The notes: generated from the letters alone by a model not told the origin. Counted from the stretch's first letter, positions 1 to 10,294 are shown. The stretch is 19,405 nt of DNA from Larix sibirica (GCA_004151065.3 NWUY0300029233.1:1-19405); one strand, 5' to 3'. A program made the numbers and translations.

Positions 1-250
1 ATGGCGAACCTCATCCGAACTTCATCGGAAAATTTGAACCCGAATCGAACATATAAGTTGTCGATCCCGAACTCTAACTTGAACCTTGTGACATAGTTTT
101 CACCAACATTTGTTTACTCTGTCAACAACTCAATCTAACCTGACATTTGCAAATTTGATCTTGTTGCAATTTTAGAATCAAACATTTGCTCCTGAAAAAG
201 AATTATCACCCAACCATCACACTCCTCCATCACGACATCACACTTGGCCT
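1..250. other. No gene seen; cgaac-rich start
   Basis: I see no gene here. The first 90 bases carry several loosely spaced cgaac/gaacc motifs (cgaacctcatccgaac, cccgaatcgaac, cccgaactc), like a decayed simple repeat. A 31-codon frame is open from base 1 to a tag stop near base 96, but nothing about it is recognisable and the window edge cuts its context. Confidence 0.3.
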
Positions 251-260
251 CAAAACAACT

Positions 261-782
261 CTAAGGCTCACAATTGGAAGAAGCTAATGTAATATGGTTT
301 GTATATCTCCTCACTAAAGATTTGGTCACTCCTACATGCTCATGCACATCTTGTAATGTCTGGGTAACTCTTCTTGACTTCCTGCATACTAGAGTAGAAG
401 TTGAGGGCATATCCACACCCAATCTCACCTCTTCCATGCTCAGATTTGACTTTGCTCTAATCTTTGAAGGAACCTTTGGAATAATAACTTCCTCCCTTCC
501 TTCAACCTTCAAAGGAGATACTCTTGCGTCAATCTTTGAAGGAGATACTTGTGAACTAGAGGACCTCACATCTTTATCAAGCTTCACATCTTGGCTCGCC
601 AGAGTCTTAAGTTGTGGAAGTCTCACTGTATTTGACGACACAAGACATAGAGAGATTAGGTTCTTATGCTTCATTGCATCATCGAATGCAAGAGGATTGT
701 TCCTTAGGCCATTTTTCAAGCAGAGTTCGTGGCCCCTCCCATCATGATCGAAACCATCTTTGCATTGATTTCCCACTTGCAC
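261..782 (-). CDS. Unassigned 173-codon open frame
   Basis: I do not recognise this protein. It is the longest uninterrupted frame in a window otherwise full of stops. The N-terminal third has a Cys/His/Asp-rich start (NQCKDGFDHDGRGHELC). The middle is a low-complexity Ser/Lys/Val stretch with a short periodicity (QVSPSKIDARVSPLK), caused by DNA repeats of the type atctttgaaggagata near 460-545. The C-terminal part is basic. The frame begins at 782, a few bases from where the plus-strand LINE fragment starts (about 790), so the upstream part of a longer gene or element may have been displaced by that insertion. The opposite strand is also open for 157 codons (274-747), which the repeat content can explain. 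It could be a captured or host exon, or part of an unknown element. Confidence 0.3.
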   Translation of the reverse strand: MQVGNQCKDGFDHDGRGHELCLKNGLRNNPLAFDDAMKHKNLISLCLVSSNTVRLPQLKTLASQDVKLDKDVRSSSSQVSPSKIDARVSPLKVEGREEVIIPKVPSKIRAKSNLSMEEVRLGVDMPSTSTLVCRKSRRVTQTLQDVHEHVGVTKSLVRRYTNHITLASSNCEP

Positions 783-789
783 CTAGTTT

Positions 790-1735
790 AACAATTTGTA
801 AACTCTTTGATAGGTAGGGACCACTACCCTTATCTCGTCGACTCCTCTTTGGAGGCCATAACCACTTCTAGTAACTTTGGTGAGCTCCCTACTAGTTTGC
901 AAAGGCCTCCTCTCTACATTAGTCGGTTTCTATCTTGATTGATTGCCTCCCCTCGTTTAGATACTCTCTTGATGCCCCTGATCAACTCTTGTTGAATAAG
1001 TAGGAGTTGAATAGGATCATCAAAGAGGGCATCATTAGATAGTTTATTCAAGTTACATGGGTTGATCCTCCAGTTGGGCTAAAGCCCTAAGATGGCCTTC
1101 TATGCAAAGATCTCTTTGGAGCCGAGAGAGGGCCTTATTGTTCTCCCTCCTTAGTTGCTTTGACATTGGATGGATGCTCTCTTGATCTCCCTTGGGCAGT
1201 TTTGGGTTAGTTCTCATTGTCTTTGAGTTAATATCGACCACCACATCAAGTAAGGGGACAAGATCTAGCAACTTTGCTATCTTCATAAGACCAAGATAGA
1301 GGAGTATTTCATGTGTAGGTACCCCATCTATTACGAGATTAAAGGACAATTTTACCATCTTTTTAGGGAGTCCTAGAACTTTCTATCTAGGTTCTTGCAT
1401 TTCTTGAACCAGAGATGCTTGGCCTTGTATATGAGGGAGGCCCTTGGATTCAAATCTTGCCGAGTCCATGCTTTTTGGCTCTATCCAGACCCAGACCATT
1501 AGGTGCTTCTAGCAGATAGAGGCTAGGAGGCCACTAATGCTAGACCAACTAGCCCCTTACGATATTTCACCTTAGTTCTAAGGATAACTCACACCACACC
1601 AATAGTTAGGGTACTTCATCTAGGCTTTGGTTGTGAGCTTCTACCTCCATAGAGTGAGAGATATCTCATACCTTATCCCACAGCTCTTTCAAGTCATTCG
1701 AGTAATCGTCTATCAGGAGTTACTTCCCATCGGCC
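790..1735 (+). pseudogene. LINE ORF2 C-terminal relic
   Basis: This is the C-terminal part of a LINE ORF2, after the reverse transcriptase domain. It is recognised by matching, on the opposite strand, the LINE at 7855-10140. Shared pieces include YPYL before a Ser/Leu-Glu-Ala run, FRYSL, LNRII, a TWVDPP segment, and the tail motif YPIYYEIKGQFYHLF (about 1319-1363), which corresponds to CPIYYEI and YHYLF in the other copy. A Leu-Cys-Tyr-Leu-His-Lys stretch just before the tail is the remnant of the Cys/His knuckle typical of LINE C-termini. Many stops and frameshifts (for example a 4-base insertion near 812) show it is dead. The start at about 790 is a 5' truncation next to the unassigned minus-strand frame. 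Confidence 0.7.
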
Positions 1736-2080
1736 TCAGATATTAGGAGAGAGGGCATCAAGGGGATGATGATCATCCCGAGGCAAGACACCCCCCCTTG
1801 GAGGGTTGATGGTTCTTGATCATCGGTTCTTTGCCCTGCTTGGATGTATTTAAATTATTGCTTTGTTTCACTTCCCCATGTTGTTAGGACTTAGGTTTTG
1901 GATTCTTCTCAACATAGGATAGATTTGTGTATATCATGATTTTTTAGGAGCTGTTTTAATGCTTACACTTTCTATTCTAACAGATGTACTTAGTAGTTAG
2001 TAGTCCCATTGACCACCTATTTGTGGTCATTTGTCGGACAGTAATACAATTATATTATCTTAGCTTATCTTATCACACCA
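1735..2080 (+). mobile_element. LINE 3' end (same family)
   Basis: This continues the LINE relic into its 3' untranslated end. The block (ggcctcagatattaggag, then cttccccatgttgttaggac, ttggattcttctcaacatag, cattgaccacctat) recurs, diverged, at 2401-2650, at 10145-10294 joined to 14438-14600, and partly on the minus strand at 7855-8010. The copies end in an A/T-rich stretch followed by tatctta-type sequence, not a poly(A) run. Beyond about 2080 the sequence changes to a copia-derived flank. Confidence 0.65.
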
Positions 2081-2976
2081 TCTCGAACCTCTAAGGAACA
2101 TTGACCACCTATGAATACTAAGGAATATAACTCTAGACCGTAAGCCACTTGCCTAATTCCATCATTTCTCAGGTCATCATCATGGGCCAAATTGTCAACA
2201 ACTGGTAATCATGGGTATCTCACCCATGCACCTCAATACCTTTGACAAATGAAGCATCAGCCTTAACAAGGTCACCTTTCTCTTTTTGAGAGAATCCTGA
2301 AACAAGAGTAACATCAAGGTCAACTCCCTCTCCCTGAGAGAATCCAACAATCCTGTCCCTATACTCTACAACGCTCCCATCAACTGCAAGCTTGAATTTT
2401 GATCACCGGTTCTTTGTCCCGCTTGGATGTATTTGCATTATTGCTTTGTTTCACTTCCCCATGTTGTTAGGACTTAGGTTTTGGATTCTTCTCAACATAG
2501 GATAGATTTGCTTATATCATGAATTTTTAGGAGCTGTTTTAACTCTTACACTTTCTATTCTAACAGATGTACTTAGTAATCCCATTGACCACCTATTTGT
2601 GGTCATTTGTCGGACAGTAATACAATTATATTATCTTAGTGTATCTTCTCACACCATCTCGAACCTCTAAGGAACATTGACCACCTATGAATACTAAGGA
2701 ATATAACTCTAGACCGTAAGCCACTTGCCTAATTCCATCATTTCTCAGGTCATCATCATGGGCCAAATTGTCAATAACTTTTAATCATGGGTATCTCACC
2801 CATGCACCTCAAAACCTTTGACAAATTAAGCATCAGCCTTAACAAGGTCACCTTTCTCTTTTTGAGAGAATCCTGAAGCAAGAGTAACATCAAGGTCAAC
2901 TCCCTCTCCCTGAGAGAATCCAACAATCCTGTCCCTATACTCTACAACGCTCCCATCAACTGCAAGCTTGAATTTT
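1818..2976. repeat. Tandem direct repeat, 583 + 576 bp
   Basis: Two adjacent direct copies, 1818-2400 and 2401-2976, are nearly identical by eye. Both begin gatcaycggttctttg and end tgcaagcttgaatttt. Most of the length difference is one 7-base gap (cttagtagttagtagtccc in the first copy, cttagtaatccc in the second). Each copy contains a LINE 3' end followed by a piece of a copia RT relic, so the duplication happened after the LINE had inserted into copia. Confidence 0.93.
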
Positions 2977-3114
2977 GAAATTAATCATTGATTCCACCAC
3001 AGGTTTTGATATTGTCTCCATGGCATCTTGCCAATGCATGCTCTACATATGCTTTCTCAAAGCTAGAAGTTAGATCTAGCTTCCCATTGGAATGTAAAAA
3101 TGCCACAGGATCAT
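2178..3114 (-). pseudogene. Ty1/copia RT N-terminal relic
   Basis: Read on the minus strand this is the start of a copia reverse transcriptase. HWQDAMETISKPVVES (near 3037-2990) matches the entry motif of copia RT (W..AM..E). After a one-base shift it continues DGSVVEYRDRIVGFSQGEG, the equivalent of the family's DGS-x-x-x-[YK]-[KR]-x-R-[LIF]-V-x-GFSQ segment. A GFEVHG run further on matches the QP.GFEV.G segment. The part between is shortened, and stops interrupt every frame. The C-terminal portion lies in both units of the tandem repeat, so it is present twice (about 2400-2178 and 2976-2755). The catalytic motifs are not present here. Confidence 0.6.
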
Positions 3115-3350
3115 TGTAACAAACATAATAATATATATAAATAAATATTAAATATTAATAATTAAAAATATGATTAGTATTGATGAAAAGTCAAAAGGTA
3201 CATACCCATTCACCTTGTGACCAGTCAATGCTATAAGTATACCATCACAAGGAGCATTGTAATCATCTTATTCATTCATTCAATAAATAATATATACATT
3301 TCTATTCAATACAGAATAATTCTGTTTATCTCAGCACTTTCGCTGCAACA
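3115..3350. mobile_element. AT-rich LTR-like fragment
   Basis: This A/T-rich stretch separates copia RT sequence from copia gag-protease sequence and stands where integrase should be. It starts tgtaac and ends gctgcaaca, contains a possible TATA-like box (gctataagta) and an aataaataata signal, and so resembles the U3/R/U5 order of a short LTR on the plus strand. The flanking five bases (atcat and gttat) do not match as a target duplication. A solo LTR, a truncated LTR or unrelated AT-rich DNA are all possible. Confidence 0.3.
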
Positions 3351-3355
3351 GTTAT

Positions 3356-4566
3356 CAAGCAACCTGTAAAGGCCACCATCTCACACACCTCTAGCAGAAG
3401 TCCTTGCTCAACTATAGTTACTGATAGTGCACAACTGTCCTTCAAATGCAACTCTATACTGAAGCTCTGCTATACAAGAAATTGAAAGAAGATTTTTCTT
3501 CAAACCATAAACAAATAAAACATCATTAAGCTCAAGAGAATCACCTGATGGCATTTGGAAAGAAATGGAGCCCAATCCTTTTATAGGATAAGAAGCATCA
3601 TCACCCAACTCCACTCTCATGCCTCCCTCTTGCTCCTAAAACTTGCTGAAGAGTGCCCTGTAATAAGTCATGTCTTGATGCCCCACTGACCCACATACAA
3701 TCCAACACTTGATGCAGTGTTAGAAGATAAACAAGAGACCATGGAGAAGGCGGTCTCAAACAACGATGATCCCTCGTCTACTTTTCTACTGTACCTGCAC
3801 TTGTTGCAACCTGCAGATGCTCAACCTTCCATTTTTTCTTCTGCAGACATTGGTTGGCATAATGTCCAAATTGGTGATGCCTAAAACATTTCACCTTACT
3901 CAAATCTTTCTTCTCAAAACTTGAATCTTCCATCTTACCCTTCTTGTATCCTTTTTTGCTTCCTTTCCTCATCCTCCCAACGAGGGCCAGGTCTTCTACT
4001 TCCTCTTGTTGCATTAAAAAGGACTCTAACCTGATCTCTTCCTGCACAAGGTTATCTCAAAGTTGTATAAAATCATACTTCTCATGAGCACAAACACCTT
4101 GGACAAAGGCTTCCAAGATAGAGTAAGTTCATTCAAGGCTATGGAAACCAACTCCTTATCCTCCACTACTATTGCTATGGCACATAACTGATTTCTCAAT
4201 TCTCTGATCTTGGCTAGGTAGCTCACCACTATATCTCTATTGCTTATGTGGATGGATGAAAGCTTGCTTCTCAATAGTATCTGTCTAGAGACACAAGAAC
4301 TCTAAATAAACCAACCAAAGCCTCATATGTCTTTTTATTGATTGACTTGTTTGCAATGTGAGGGATGAAGTGATGCTCCATTGAACCAAGAAAGATTCTC
4401 TTTGTCTTAGCCTCTTTCTTAATATGGGTGGTCAACTTTGTTGGCTCTTTCTTGACACGCTCCTAAATCTCAGCTTCCTTAAAAACATTTGTAATTTGAA
4501 CTTTCAAGGTATGAAATTGGAAGCACCATCCACCTTGTTACACTTTCGAAGATCGAAAGTATACAT
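3356..4566 (-). pseudogene. Ty1/copia gag and protease relic
   Basis: Minus-strand relic of a copia polyprotein. A likely start at 4566 is followed by KCNKVDGASNFIP then a stop where the family has Trp, then the gag helices (TKRIFLGSMEHHFIPHIA; SNRDIVVSYLAKIRELRNQL). The zinc knuckle reads CFRHHQFGHYANQC near 3890-3850, so the second Cys of CCHC is His. The protease segment is frameshifted, and its active-site region reads VSGASRH, lacking the Asp of DSGA. The pre-integrase part follows (GDDASYPIKGLGSISFQMP, DVLFVYGLKKNLLS). Homology stops near 3356 with GGLYRLLDN, and integrase is missing. At least four frameshifts or stops make it non-functional. Confidence 0.85.
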
Positions 4567-6824
4567 CCTGCAAATCTGAAGCACACCTCAAAGCAAAATC
4601 AGCAACAAACAAAGTAGAACAAGCCTTCTAGGGATCAAGCATTTCTCCTAAGCGCCCAGGGTTTCACACCTAATCAACCTGTACTAGGTCAAGTGCCATT
4701 CCCAGACACAATACACTTGAAATATCCAAGTTTCCAACCCTGTCTTCACCAAGAGAGCATTCCCAGTTCAATTAATTATGATACTATGTAAACATTTTGT
4801 GAAATGCCACTTTCAGAAATTTCACCTCAATTTTGAGGTTTTCCGGATCTATTCCTTGTGAACTTTCAGCCTTATGGCTGATCTGTAATATTAAATTACA
4901 GTAGTAATATTTCATTTTTCTTCAACCCTATTTCACATGGCATTCCAAGAGTATAAATACCATACAATTGTACTTCAATACCACAATGCTACAGCCCTTG
5001 GGCATACTTTTCAAGCATATAACATATTTAAATTCTCTAATTACAACAGACTATAAAAGCAGTATATCTGCTCTTTTATCTTCAAGATATGTGTTAAATT
5101 ACTTAACCAATTCAGCTATATGTAATGTCAAATCAGGTTGAACAACAAATGCTAGAATCTACTCAATCAAGAGGATAACATAAGCTAAATATAAAATCTG
5201 CAAGTAGACACTATTTGGACAGCTAGAAACTTCTTATATATAAAAGAGAGATGAAGTACAAGTACATATTAGAGCTTGATCACAAAGCTGGTACAATTCA
5301 AGGTCTCTTAACTCTAATCAGGGAAATTAGAGGAAAACCCTAGCCACCAACCCCTCCCAGCTAAGAATCACTCCCAACCAATGCTGGTCACTCCCTCAAA
5401 GATCCTCAACAAGTTAGCATCATGACTTGACACCTACACTTGCATTCCACAATTGTACAAGATTTATTATTGTCTTCTCCACAAGCATAACGAGTAGCAA
5501 TTGGGTTTCCAAATGCCACATAACCATAGTCTTCTCTCACAAGAGCTACAAGAGAAAATGTTATATTTGACCCTCTAGGGTTTATCACAAACCCTAGCCT
5601 TCTGTCTTTGTAGGGTGAAACCATATTCTTCGTCTTCCCTTGAAAGTCCTCCAAGATCCCTAGTACCTAAGTCAGAGCAAATACATAGAAAATTACAATA
5701 AGACAATTTTTCCCTAGTCTCACATCTCTATCGCAAGCATGTTTGTACAAGAGTGAAAAAGTACAATTATGATAAATTGACTCTCTCCTCCCTCTATTTA
5801 GATGAGAGGAGAGGGAGGCCTACAATACAAAGTGGACCTAGTCCACTACAAGCAACTTAACTCTTCACAAGATAGGCCCACCCACATGTGGACTGCTCTG
5901 ACTCTAGGTGACACATGTTAAGCTATGAGGCATGTATGTCCAACAAGTAAGGCTCCAAGGCTGAATGCTCCTCAAGCAAGGTCCAACGCTTCTCCTCCAA
6001 AGGCATCAGATACTCCAATGCTCCCTCCTAAGCCATGTGTACCTTCGGGTCCACCCCACTTACATGATCACTTCTTGAACCAAGTCTCCTCAAGTTAAGT
6101 AGAAGCTCCCATGCAAGCAACCAAGTGTCCCCATGCCATTTAGGGCCCAACGTTCTCCTAAAAGATGCCTAATGCTCCTCCTCTAGGGCAAGTCCTCCTC
6201 CTAAGCTAGCAACCATTCTCCATGTGCAGATTACATGAAGAAGACACCAAACTCTATAGGTCTCCAATGCTCCAAGGAAGAATGCCTCACAAGCATCGAG
6301 ACAAGGCACACCAATCAATGAGCAAGCCAACTCCAACGTGTGTTCGTCACGATACAACCAAGGGTTATCCATACACCATGCACCCCACATCACATGAAAC
6401 ACCTTCGAGCATGGTGTAAACACATTTACTATAACCCCAAAAGCTAACAATCGCAGACCTCCATCTACTACAATACTTACACTCAGTCACATAGTATTCC
6501 TTCTTTGAAAGTGACTATCTTTAGCTAATAGCAAGGTTTGGCTCTCATAACTCTCAATCAAAGCTTACTTAACCATAACTCACAAAGCAAGCAACATTTC
6601 ACAAAATCCACACAACAACCCATGCTTTTCATGTCTTTAATAACAAATTCCTTCAACATCAATATCAAATATACTTGCTCTCACAATTGAAGGGTGACAA
6701 CTTTCTTTCAACTTCCAGCCTTCAAATCTGATGGATTGCTATGCCATGCATCACAAATTTCTCATGCTCTCATATTCTCATGCTAACATGGACACTCTCA
6801 TGCTAACATGGCTTGGATACCACT
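4567..6824. other. 2.26-kb stretch without recognisable gene
   Basis: No protein domain can be recognised on either strand. The stretch lies between a copia gag relic (3356-4566, minus) and an LTR with a primer-binding site (6825-7340, minus). It may therefore be internal or leader sequence of that LTR element, though it is long for a copia leader and could hide another insertion. An 82-codon minus frame (5654-5406) and a 93-codon minus frame (6450-6169) have no recognisable motifs. A purine-rich run (about 5800-5818, gatgagaggagagggagg) pairs with the pyrimidine run just before it. A TATAAATA box on the plus strand near 4950 is not linked to any gene I can see. Confidence 0.4.
6811..6822 (-). 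other. Primer-binding site of LTR element
   Basis: On the minus strand the LTR ends ...ACACCAACA, followed by AG and then TGGTATCCAAGC. That resembles the plant retrotransposon primer site complementary to the initiator Met tRNA (usually TGGTATCAGAGC), with two differences. The two-base gap between LTR and primer site is normal. It shows that the LTR at 6825-7340 is a 5' LTR with its internal region running toward lower coordinates. Confidence 0.75.
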
Positions 6825-7340
6825 TGTTGGTGTGATGGTGCCCATACTACAACATAGCATAAAGAAGGACAAGAAGGAGAAACAAGATAAACCTTAACAC
6901 ACTATTCATTAATTGAATTGCTACTAAAGAGGCAAATGGATATTTGTATTTAAATTTTATACAACCCACGAGACTTTAGGCCCATCATCAATTTGCTAAC
7001 TTTGGTGGGATTCCTCCACGTTGAGTAGTCATGGCATGTTTCCATATGACACATCCTACAACTCTTACATGATCCGTTATGCCTCATTGATATTCCCTTA
7101 CACCTTATGTATTTTGACACCTCACATTATTGATTCCTCTACATGGCATAGAAACATTATGTATAATCCATTACCCATGACTCACTAACATACATGGGAC
7201 TTAAACTCCTCAACGACCTTGACTAACCATGACCATGTCAAATTCACTAATCCTAACACTATTTTGCCAAAATTTATTTAGTGTTGCACTTGGCCCCATC
7301 CCTTTTCTGACATGTCATTTGGGTGGGGTAGGTCCCAACA
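6825..7340 (-). mobile_element. 5' LTR (516 bp) of a retrotransposon
   Basis: Read on the minus strand it starts TGTTGGGACC and ends CACCAACA, so it has the TG...CA ends and the short TGTTGG/CCAACA inverted termini of an LTR. A TATA-like box (gttgtataaaattt, near 6955) lies about 130 bases before the 3' end. A primer-binding site follows two bases after the end. The left edge abuts a copia RNase H relic at 7341, which suggests insertion into that older element. No second copy of this LTR is visible, so the element is incomplete here. Confidence 0.85.
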
Positions 7341-7850
7341 TGAATATTGTACTCATTTGAACTTCGTCATGAGGAAATGATGCTGGATATATATGTTCTT
7401 GGAGCAGCCATGAAACATTGGATTCTTAGAGAATCTAATACAATTTGATTGTTACAATATACCACACTAGGCTCCAACCTTTAATTGTTTAACTGTGCAA
7501 TCATTTGCAAATCCAAATAGCTTGTCAACTAGCATAGTTGGCTGTCCTGTATTTTGCCTTTGCCAAACTAAGTGCAATTGCTACTTGCTTCCTGTTGAAA
7601 TAGGATGTCATACTTGAATTGAAACTAAAGCAAAAATTCGAAGTACTCTTCTTGGCATCTGCATCACCTACCTAGACATAATCTACAAAACCATGTAGCG
7701 TCAATTTACTATTTCAACATATGTAAGACCATAATGTTCTATGCCCTGCAAGTATCAGAGCGCATGTTTTGTAGCAACTTGGTGAATCTGTCGTGGCTCA
7801 ACCATATATTGGCTTAAAGTGTTGACATTGAATAGGTTTTGTATTCACCA
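7341..7850 (-). pseudogene. Ty1/copia RT tail and RNase H relic
   Basis: Minus-strand remnant of the C-terminal end of copia pol. VNTLSQYMVEPRQIHQVATK followed by EHYGLTYVEI matches the last RT helix region. DADAKKSTSNFCFSF and KQVAIALSLAKAKYRTANYA match RNase H, where the family has an acidic-Lys-Ser-Thr-Ser block and ALSTAEAEY; here Thr and both Glu positions are altered (ALSLAKAKY). KNPMFHGCSKNIYIQHHFL is the conserved distal RNase H block, usually K.P.FH.R.KHI...HHF. Several frameshifts and stops are present. It is cut on one side by the LTR at 7340 and on the other by the LINE 3' end at about 7855, so it served as the target for both. Confidence 0.8.
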
Positions 7851-7854
7851 AATA

Positions 7855-8010
7855 CATAAGGACAAGATAAGATTATTTTATTAATGTCCAACATGTGACC
7901 TTAAATAGGTCAAAGGGATTGCTAGGTACATAAGAAACAATGCATAATGGGAGTGCGAGTGCAACTCCTTTAAAAGCATATCTAACATCTAAGGTCAAAA
8001 GACCTTGAAT
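7855..8010 (-). mobile_element. LINE 3' end, minus-strand copy
   Basis: On the minus strand this reads cactcccattatgcattg, ctttgacctatttaagg, then gttggacattaataaaataatcttatctt. It aligns with the LINE 3' end at 14500-14595 (gtgctcccactttgtg; gtcgggcattaataaaattatctcatc). It closes the minus-strand LINE that runs down from about 10140. There is no poly(A) tail at the boundary with the copia RNase H relic. Confidence 0.65.
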
Positions 8011-10140
8011 CTAAAGCTAAGAGTCCCAGAGAAAAAATGACCCCTTTCAAGAACTCAAGAACCAAGAGAAATGTCTTGAATGGAGGTGTCTAGAGAAAGT
8101 GCTCATGGTTTGGAGGGGCCATTGCTTGCTGATGATGAGGAGGAGAATTTCTTAACCTCCAAATATGTATTGCAATAGGTTGATCTCTTCTATCATTTGA
8201 GGCCAAAGTGAATAAACCCTTGATGGAGAACTATATGGATGAATTACAACATTTGGAAGTCTTGGAAGACTTTGGGTACAACATTTTGCCTAGAAGAGGT
8301 TGCACTTTGCTGAGATCTAGATGAGTGGGGGGAGGGTGTCTGCTATGAGTAGAAGAACTGTTTGGGTCCCGAACTCGACATTGTTGCAAAGGTCTCATGA
8401 GTTGAGGTTGGTGGTCTCCTAGAGATCTCAAGGATCTGGAAGCTTAGGTGGAATTGATCTCTGCTTGCCTCTTGGTGCCTTTCTATGTGAGCTTTGAGGA
8501 GTTGATATTTCTTATGGTGTTCATTGGTGGGGGTGGTATGATCATAGAATAGAAGCCTGAAAGCCTCCTTCATGTATAAAGCTAAGCATCGCTAATTTGG
8601 ATATCTAAAGACAATGAAGAGGGAGTTTTGGACTCCTAAAAAAGGTAGTGGTATTGGCCTTATATCTCATAATAGATGGGGCATTGGAAAATAAAATGAT
8701 ATTGCGGTTTGGTCTCTTATAGGTGGCATAGTCAAGAAGCCCTGCCTGCTTTTGGAATATTGTAATCGGCTTCCACCTACAACGGATGAGACCCAACTCG
8801 AAACTCACTAAGAGAGGGGTTGAGGGCATGCATCCAATGGTGAAGTGTATGGGTTGGTCTGGCAATGAGGTCGTCTCTCTTCTCCATGAAATACTTTGCA
8901 TAGAAGGCCATCTTCGGTTTGAGCTCTTAGGGTGGATCTACCTACGTGACCTAAATGTATTGTTTGTAAGTGTTCTCCAAATGATCCTATTCAATCGTTG
9001 TTTGTTTGGTAGGAGATGGGCAAGGGTATGAAGGGAGTACCTAAACAGGGGGAGCTTGTCCGTTGAGATTCCTATTGATTGTAGTAGGCACTTAAACCTT
9101 AGCAAATCAACAATGGAATTGTTGGGTAGTCGAGGTAATTTGCATGGCCTCCAAGGAGTGATATGCAAGGTAGGGGTATTGATCTCTATCGGTGGTTGAA
9201 TCATTGAAGTTTTGGCTTTGATGAAGTAGCGAACCGAGTCCAAAAATGGCCTTGACCACGAAAGGTGGCTTGTGAACTTGGCTTGGATAATGTGTTGGGG
9301 AACAAGGCTCTTGCAATGGATGAACGAAGCAAGAGAACTTGAACCCTCATCCTAGTTGATCCTCCTGTAATAGGCTCGATCCCCAAACTTGGGAAATGTA
9401 CTAAACCATGGCTTCGATAATGTTGTCTAAAAGTTCCATCTTGGACTAAATGTCTTGAAAGTGGTGTTGAAAACATTGTTGCTCTAGAAAGGTTATTCTA
9501 TATTCCTTTGTTGAAATGAGGTTGGAGAGTAGGTCTCAAACTAAATTGGGGTTTAGAAAATCGAACCCGTAGGTAAGTGTAAGTAGCACTGATCTCAATC
9601 TCTTCTTCCTGAAAGTAGAAATGGAAGTCCAATAAGATACTCTTTGAGCCATTAAAGATCGTAACCTTGGTCTTACCAAGGTTATTAGTTGTCGAAGTTC
9701 ATAAAACTTGGATAAGGCGTCTAGTTGTCTTTATAGACCCTTTGGAGTGCAGGCCAAGAGGACCACATCGCTTGTAAAGAGTAAGATGGAGATCAAGACA
9801 TGTTGAAGGAGGCAACAAGGTGAATGTGCTCTTGCAGAAAGGATTCCAACTCATTTTTGTATATCTCAACTAAAGTGGTGGGTAGAGGACACCTCTTCTT
9901 CATCTTAATGGTTATCATGATAAAATATGACAATCCATGCACTGTACCATGCATTATATGAAAGGTGGTTTAAAACAAACTCATAGAGACACATAATAGC
10001 AGGTTGGAGAGTCTTCGAAATACTAGTGTCTTTGAGCATTTCGAACATGGTCTCCCTTGGGATTGAGTCAAATGTCTTTTGAAAGTTTACAATACAATAT
10101 AAAACTTTCAAAGAGTTGTATCTCGCCTTCTCTGTCATTG
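8010..10140 (-). pseudogene. 5'-truncated LINE ORF2 (RT to C-terminus)
   Basis: LINE reverse transcriptase relic, starting just upstream of motif A. In order on the minus strand: motif A VNFQKTFDSIPRE (about 10095-10055; the family has VDF, so the catalytic Asp reads Asn); motif B region RCPLPTTLVEIYKNELESFL (about 9897-9838); motif C LLFTSDVVLLA (FTSD at 9778-9767, family FADD); and RQLDALSKF with ELRQL. The long C-terminal connection follows, with FRYSLHT and LNRII. The tail Cys/His region contains HFIFQCPIYYEI and YHYLF, then LLKAHIERHQEASRDQFHLS. Frameshifts and stops occur throughout. It lacks endonuclease and the first RT motifs, the usual result of incomplete reverse transcription. Confidence 0.85.
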
Positions 10141-10144
10141 GTTT

Positions 10145-10294
10145 CTTTCTTTTGGCCTTAGATGGTAGGAGAGACAACATCAAGGGATGTTGATTGCTCC
10201 AAAAGTGAGAGATTCATTGTTTTTGGTTGTCGTTTCTCCACAGTGCTTGCATGTATGTGCATTATCGCTCTGTTCCCTTGATCCATGTTGTTAG
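10145..10294 (+). mobile_element. LINE 3' end, left half
   Basis: Plus-strand sequence matching 1740-1890: ggccttagatggtaggag (here) against ggcctcagatattaggag, and ending ccatgttgttag against ccatgttgttaggac. Homology stops at 10294, where an LTR begins, and resumes at 14438 with ttaggttttaaactttgg. It meets the minus-strand LINE head to head near 10140. Confidence 0.65.

Noticed and set aside
1-96. Start codon at base 1 as a gene start
   Set aside because: Only 31 codons before a stop, low-complexity cgaac repeats, no motif, and no upstream sequence to judge.
5053-5080. Hairpin ataaaagcag ... ctgctcttttat
   Set aside because: Imperfect short palindrome in A/T-rich DNA with no gene next to it. 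Such hairpins are expected by chance.
5782-5819. Purine/pyrimidine inverted pair as a polypurine tract
   Set aside because: gatgagaggagagggagg looks like a polypurine tract, but no LTR start (TG) follows and the orientation opposes the LTR at 6825-7340.
8786-9031. 81-codon plus-strand frame with LCIEGHLRF, also matched at 1053-1358 minus
   Set aside because: The match is real, but both frames are antisense to LINE C-terminal sequence (LNRII and YYEI motifs on the other strand). They are shadows, not a shared gene.
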